From positions 1 to 15,976 of the forward strand of contig WQTN01000130.1 of assembly GCA_009786295.1 (NCBI GenBank): a stretch of 15,976 nt of DNA. The letters run 5' to 3'. Below the pieces are notes generated by a model. It had not been told where the DNA came from. It saw only the letters and a list, made by a program, of their open reading frames with translations, and searched no databases. Positions 13,347 through 15,976 of the stretch are shown in pieces. The DNA is from Methanomassiliicoccaceae archaeon (lineage in GTDB: Archaea; Thermoplasmatota; Thermoplasmata; Methanomassiliicoccales; Methanomethylophilaceae). Each line of letters opens with the position of its first letter. The stretch's first letter is position 1. A program made the translations under genes and the position numbers.

Positions 13347-13787
13347 TCAGCGGTTGCAGAGGTCCGAACTTTCCGAAAGAACATCCACCAATCTGCCGAT
13401 TATCCGTACAAGTTCCTTCGAATCCTCTTCTCCCAACTGCATGAGCACGCTTTTCTGTTTTGCGATCAGCTCTTTTTTCTGTTCTTGAATGCGCTCTCTG
13501 CCTTTCGGTGTCAGCTCGACAATGATCTTTCTTCTGTCTTCGCTGTCTATCCTGCGGGTGATAAGCCCCTTGTCCTCTAAACTGTTCAAGGCAGTGGCAA
13601 CGCGTGCTGAGCTGACGCCGATGGCGTTGCTGATGTCGCTTGGAAAGACATTGCCGCAACTGTCTTTGAGGAAATAGAGAACGAAAGCCTCGCCCTGGAT
13701 ATTTTCAGGAATGTGCCCTTTCTGTGTCGCAACACGGAGCAGTTGCATCTTCTCTATGAATTCCTCCACGAGTGCATCGTAATCCAT
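13347..13787 (-). CDS. MarR-family transcriptional regulator
   Basis: From ATG 13787 the product is 146 residues with the MarR plan: dimerisation helices at both ends (about 1-25 and 100-140) around a winged helix-turn-helix. The recognition region is VSSARVATALNSLEDKGLI (58-76) and the wing is RRIDSEDRRKIIVELTPKG (78-96), where DSEDRR is the usual wing signature. Start candidates at 13820 (TTG), 13814 and 13811 (ATG) fall at or before the transcript start predicted from the TATA box at 13833-13825, so 13787 is preferred, with moderate certainty. Such proteins are dimeric, often repress their own promoter and release DNA on binding small aromatic or toxic ligands. Here the gene leads the operon of a heterodimeric exporter. 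The likely role is ligand-responsive control of that pump through the inverted repeats just upstream. Confidence 0.88.
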   Translation of the reverse strand: MDYDALVEEFIEKMQLLRVATQKGHIPENIQGEAFVLYFLKDSCGNVFPSDISNAIGVSSARVATALNSLEDKGLITRRIDSEDRRKIIVELTPKGRERIQEQKKELIAKQKSVLMQLGEEDSKELVRIIGRLVDVLSESSDLCNR

Positions 13788-13803
13788 TTCTTTCACTAAT
13801 TTC

Positions 13804-13836
13804 GCTAACATCATTAGCAATTAACTATATAAGTTA
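13804..13836 (-). promoter_or_regulatory. marR promoter with two candidate operators
   Basis: The minus-strand TATA box CTTATATAG (13833-13825) is enclosed in an inverted repeat, TAACT-5-AGTTA (13822-13836). A second inverted repeat, GCTAA-5-TTAGC (13804-13818), covers the expected transcript start near 13803. Binding of a MarR dimer to either would block TBP or RNA polymerase, so autorepression is likely. The arms are short (5 bp each) and the two repeats differ in sequence. Confidence 0.5.
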
Positions 13837-13868
13837 TTTTGTCACAGAGGCATCTTTCAAGCAACGGG

Positions 13869-15092
13869 TCAAAAGACCGATTCCTTTTTCTCGGACGCAT
13901 AACCGTGGTCGGCAGCCCTCCTTCCGATCAAAAAAACGGCAGCGAATTCCGGAACTTCCGTCTCCCCAGACAGAGAGAAGTGCTCCCCCCTCATGTCAAA
14001 CTCGTAATCCTTTTTCATCGTGATCTTTACCGGCTCATCGGAGTAAGACGAAGGGATCGCATCCCGAAGAGGATCGAAGTCTGTCAGCTGCTGTCTTGTT
14101 ATCGGGATCACTCTGAGCCCGGTCTTTCCGTGAACGGATCCAGGCAGACGTATTATCCTCTTTATGTCGGGAGTGACAGGCTTGTCTACTTCCGCCGTCA
14201 GGGAAGGGGCCACATCCTCCTTCATTATCTTCACCAGTGTCTCCTGGGTGTTCCGGCCGAGGGTGGCCATGGTGTTCTTTTCGAAAAGCACTTTCCTTGA
14301 GGCTCGGACATCATCCTGCATCTTGATGATGGTGCTTAAAGTGGAAGAAGAGATTGAAGGATACACTCTTTTCAGGACCTTTGGGTCAAGGTCGCACACA
14401 TCGTTCACAAGATCCATGAGCCCGTGCCTCATCCTCCGCCTCCAGCCGCCCGCCTCCGGCGGCGGTATGAGACGGTCCTTTGCGATGTTCGCCCGGTTTC
14501 CTGCAGAGGTCTTCTGCTGAGACGTCACTACCCTCTGAAAAGGGAATACCCAGTCTATGTTCAGGCCGGAGCATGTTATGTAGTCGACAAGCTCCCTTCT
14601 CTCATGCGTGCCGAGAGTAAGAACATCCTTGGACGGTATGTGCGCATGGTATCCTCTTCCTCCCGAGAAAACGATGTGGATGCTTTTTTCATTAAAGCCC
14701 AGATCGGAGAAGAGGAATGAGTCGGTCAGGTTGATCATCTCTTCCTTGATCTTGCCGAGCATCTCTGAGTATGACATCTTGTCTGCGCCTTCGAGGTGGT
14801 CGGCATCAAGGTCGAATATCAGGTCCGCGCCCAGCCACTCTTTTTCTTCCATGGTCGGGGCGTTCGGCTTCCGATAGTAAGCTGTCGAGTAATAACTGTG
14901 GCTGGGCACCTGGGCGACCATGAACCTGCTAAGCTCATCCGGTGTTGGGAAGCCGATGTGCCTCTGCACCATCTGCCGATCAAAGAACATGAATCCAAAC
15001 TCCCTTTTGGTAAAACGGTCCGGCATTATCGGACGGTTCTCTTTGTAATATTTCCTGAAGGACTTCAGCAGGAAACGGGAATTGTTGTCCAT
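13869..15092 (-). CDS. priS: DNA primase small (catalytic) subunit
   Basis: The 407-residue archaeo-eukaryotic primase catalytic subunit makes RNA/DNA primers together with PriL. It carries the metal-binding FDLDAD with D94 and D96, the SGGRGYH nucleotide-binding motif (143-149) and the late block VTPDIKRIIRLPGSVHGKTGLRV (306-328), in which D309 is the probable third catalytic aspartate. Length fits the family. The ATG at 15092 lies about 26 bases after a minus-strand TATA (AATTATACATT, about 15122-15112), so the transcript should be leaderless; no Shine-Dalgarno is seen. Neither priL nor a GINS gene is adjacent. It is divergent from a TatD-like hydrolase. marR begins downstream with its own promoter, 48 bases after the priS stop. 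Confidence 0.94.
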   Translation of the reverse strand: MDNNSRFLLKSFRKYYKENRPIMPDRFTKREFGFMFFDRQMVQRHIGFPTPDELSRFMVAQVPSHSYYSTAYYRKPNAPTMEEKEWLGADLIFDLDADHLEGADKMSYSEMLGKIKEEMINLTDSFLFSDLGFNEKSIHIVFSGGRGYHAHIPSKDVLTLGTHERRELVDYITCSGLNIDWVFPFQRVVTSQQKTSAGNRANIAKDRLIPPPEAGGWRRRMRHGLMDLVNDVCDLDPKVLKRVYPSISSSTLSTIIKMQDDVRASRKVLFEKNTMATLGRNTQETLVKIMKEDVAPSLTAEVDKPVTPDIKRIIRLPGSVHGKTGLRVIPITRQQLTDFDPLRDAIPSSYSDEPVKITMKKDYEFDMRGEHFSLSGETEVPEFAAVFLIGRRAADHGYASEKKESVF

Positions 15093-15109
15093 GTCGTACT
15101 CTAATCGGG

Positions 15110-15126
15110 TAATGTATAATTATATT
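15110..15126. promoter_or_regulatory. Overlapping divergent TATA boxes for priS and the TatD-like gene
   Basis: The AT block around TAATGTATAATTATATT serves both directions. The minus-strand TATA centre near 15117 predicts a start near 15091 (priS ATG 15092). The plus-strand TATA centre near 15121 predicts a start near 15147 (hydrolase ATG 15145). Both messages would be leaderless, and polymerase binding in the two directions would be mutually exclusive. Confidence 0.55.
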
Positions 15127-15144
15127 GTCCGCCGCTTTACTAAC

Positions 15145-15976
15145 ATGGCCGAAAAGATCCCAGTTTACGATAATCACATTCATATGGACCCATCCGGCAG
15201 GAATGTGGACGCCATCAGGGATTTCAAGGCGGCCGGTGGGACAGGCTTTACTCTGGTCACGCTGCCCTACAGGCAGGTGCCGATAACCAAAGGAGAGGAT
15301 TTCAAGAGGTCCTATGAGATCACGTTTGCTCTTGGGGAGAAGGCGAAAGAGGCCACGGGCCTGGAGATCAACATCGCCATAGGTCCGTATCCTGTGCTGA
15401 TACTGCCGCTCTCAGAGCGGTACGGGCTGGAGAAGGCCGAAGAGATGATGATGGAAGGGATGGACGCCGCGGCGAAGATGGTGGGCGAAGGCAAAGCTTG
15501 CGCCATCGGTGAGATAGGAAGGCCGCATTTCGAAGTGCCAGACGACATTTGGGATGCATCCAACAGGATATTGCTTAGAGGGATGGAGCATGCGAAAGAG
15601 CTGGACCGCCCGGTGATCATACACAGCGAGTCCGGGACGCCGGATACCAACATGTCTCTGTCGGAGATCGCAAGGAAAGCGGGTCTCGATCCGGGGCTGG
15701 TGGTTAAGCACTCGTCCCCTCCCTTCGTGACCGATGAAGAGACGTTCGGCATCATGCCGTCGATCCCGGCATCAAAGAAGAATATCTCGGAGGCACTCGG
15801 CAAAGGATCAACGAGGTTTATGCTGGAGACCGATTATATCGACGACCCGGAACGTCCGGGGGTGCTGATGGACGTCACCACTGTACCGAATAAGATAAGA
15901 TATCTGCTTTCAACAGAAAAGCTCGATCTGGAAGGAATAAACAGAATATGCAAGGACCTTCCCGACAGCCTCTATC
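15145..15976 (+). CDS. TatD-like metal-dependent hydrolase (3' end missing)
   Basis: An open frame from ATG 15145 runs off the window after 277 codons. It begins MAEKIPVYDNHIHMD and has the metal-site layout of TatD-type amidohydrolases: HIH with H11 and H13, IGEIG with E123, IIHSES with H160, VKHSSPP with H189, and ETDYIDD with D230. These are the expected ligands of a two-metal TIM barrel, so the enzyme is probably active. It belongs to an archaeal TatD-related group of uncertain substrate; classical TatD proteins are metal-dependent DNases that trim 3' ends. Archaeal relatives of this sort are about 280 residues, so little is missing. It is divergent from priS, sharing the promoter region, which may hint at a DNA-related role without proving it. 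No signal peptide is present. Confidence 0.8.
   Translation, partial: MAEKIPVYDNHIHMDPSGRNVDAIRDFKAAGGTGFTLVTLPYRQVPITKGEDFKRSYEITFALGEKAKEATGLEINIAIGPYPVLILPLSERYGLEKAEEMMMEGMDAAAKMVGEGKACAIGEIGRPHFEVPDDIWDASNRILLRGMEHAKELDRPVIIHSESGTPDTNMSLSEIARKAGLDPGLVVKHSSPPFVTDEETFGIMPSIPASKKNISEALGKGSTRFMLETDYIDDPERPGVLMDVTTVPNKIRYLLSTEKLDLEGINRICKDLPDSLY

Noticed and set aside
13321..13659. N-terminal extension of the first ABC subunit (113 extra residues)
   Set aside because: The stretch is Arg/Gln/His-rich, unlike an exporter N terminus, and overlaps marR in another frame on the same strand. The membrane domain begins at ATG 13320.
1..15976. CRISPR arrays, insertion sequences, prophage or defence genes
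   Set aside because: No spaced direct repeats, transposase, integrase or phage-like genes were seen in the window.

Overview
The window is chromosomal DNA from a euryarchaeon. Orc1/Cdc6, primase small subunit PriS, TiaS, prefoldin alpha, ribosomal protein LX (L18ae), an archaeal FtsY, an A-type ATPase stalk subunit and a Sec11-type signal peptidase leave little doubt about the domain. Moderate GC, very short leaders and the gene content fit Thermoplasmata, perhaps a Methanomassiliicoccales-like lineage. The order is an inference that a database search would have to settle.

Left block (1-1858). The start of an A-type ATPase cluster leaves the window on the minus strand (probable ahaI, preceded by ahaH), with a dCMP deaminase gene upstream. 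Divergent to these is a type I signal peptidase of the archaeal/ER class.

Centre (about 1816-3800), the most interesting part: a probable chromosomal replication origin. The orc1/cdc6 gene (minus strand) lies between two outward-facing, inverted Origin Recognition Box elements. They share an identical 14-bp core and a nearly identical G-string. The left ORB sits inside the 3' end of the signal peptidase gene; the right ORB is in the intergenic region on the far side of cdc6. The AT-rich DNA between cdc6 and the plus-strand genes holds divergent promoters, a possible degenerate third core and an unlisted 28-residue membrane peptide with a strong Shine-Dalgarno site. A membrane-anchored small protein that looks like an OB fold follows. 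Genes on each side mostly point away from this region.

Right of the origin (3824-7756, plus strand): TiaS, which makes the agmatidine wobble base of tRNA-Ile2; a bacterial-type acetyl-CoA acetyltransferase; and an M20 metallopeptidase.

Minus-strand block (7764-15092). ftsY, pfdA and rpl18a(LX) form a tight operon of translation, chaperone and targeting genes. A strongly folded, gene-free stretch of about 110 bases precedes it. Next is an operon of a MarR regulator and two half-ABC exporters whose motifs mark them as the two unequal halves of one heterodimer. Then comes priS. A TatD-like metal-dependent hydrolase is transcribed divergently from priS and runs off the right edge.

For several genes a TATA box lies about 26 bases before a start codon, which points to leaderless or nearly leaderless transcripts. 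I used this to choose starts for rpl18a, the M20 gene, marR, priS and the TatD-like gene. There is no tRNA, rRNA, CRISPR array, insertion sequence or prophage in the window. No gene-free stretch exceeds about 200 bases.
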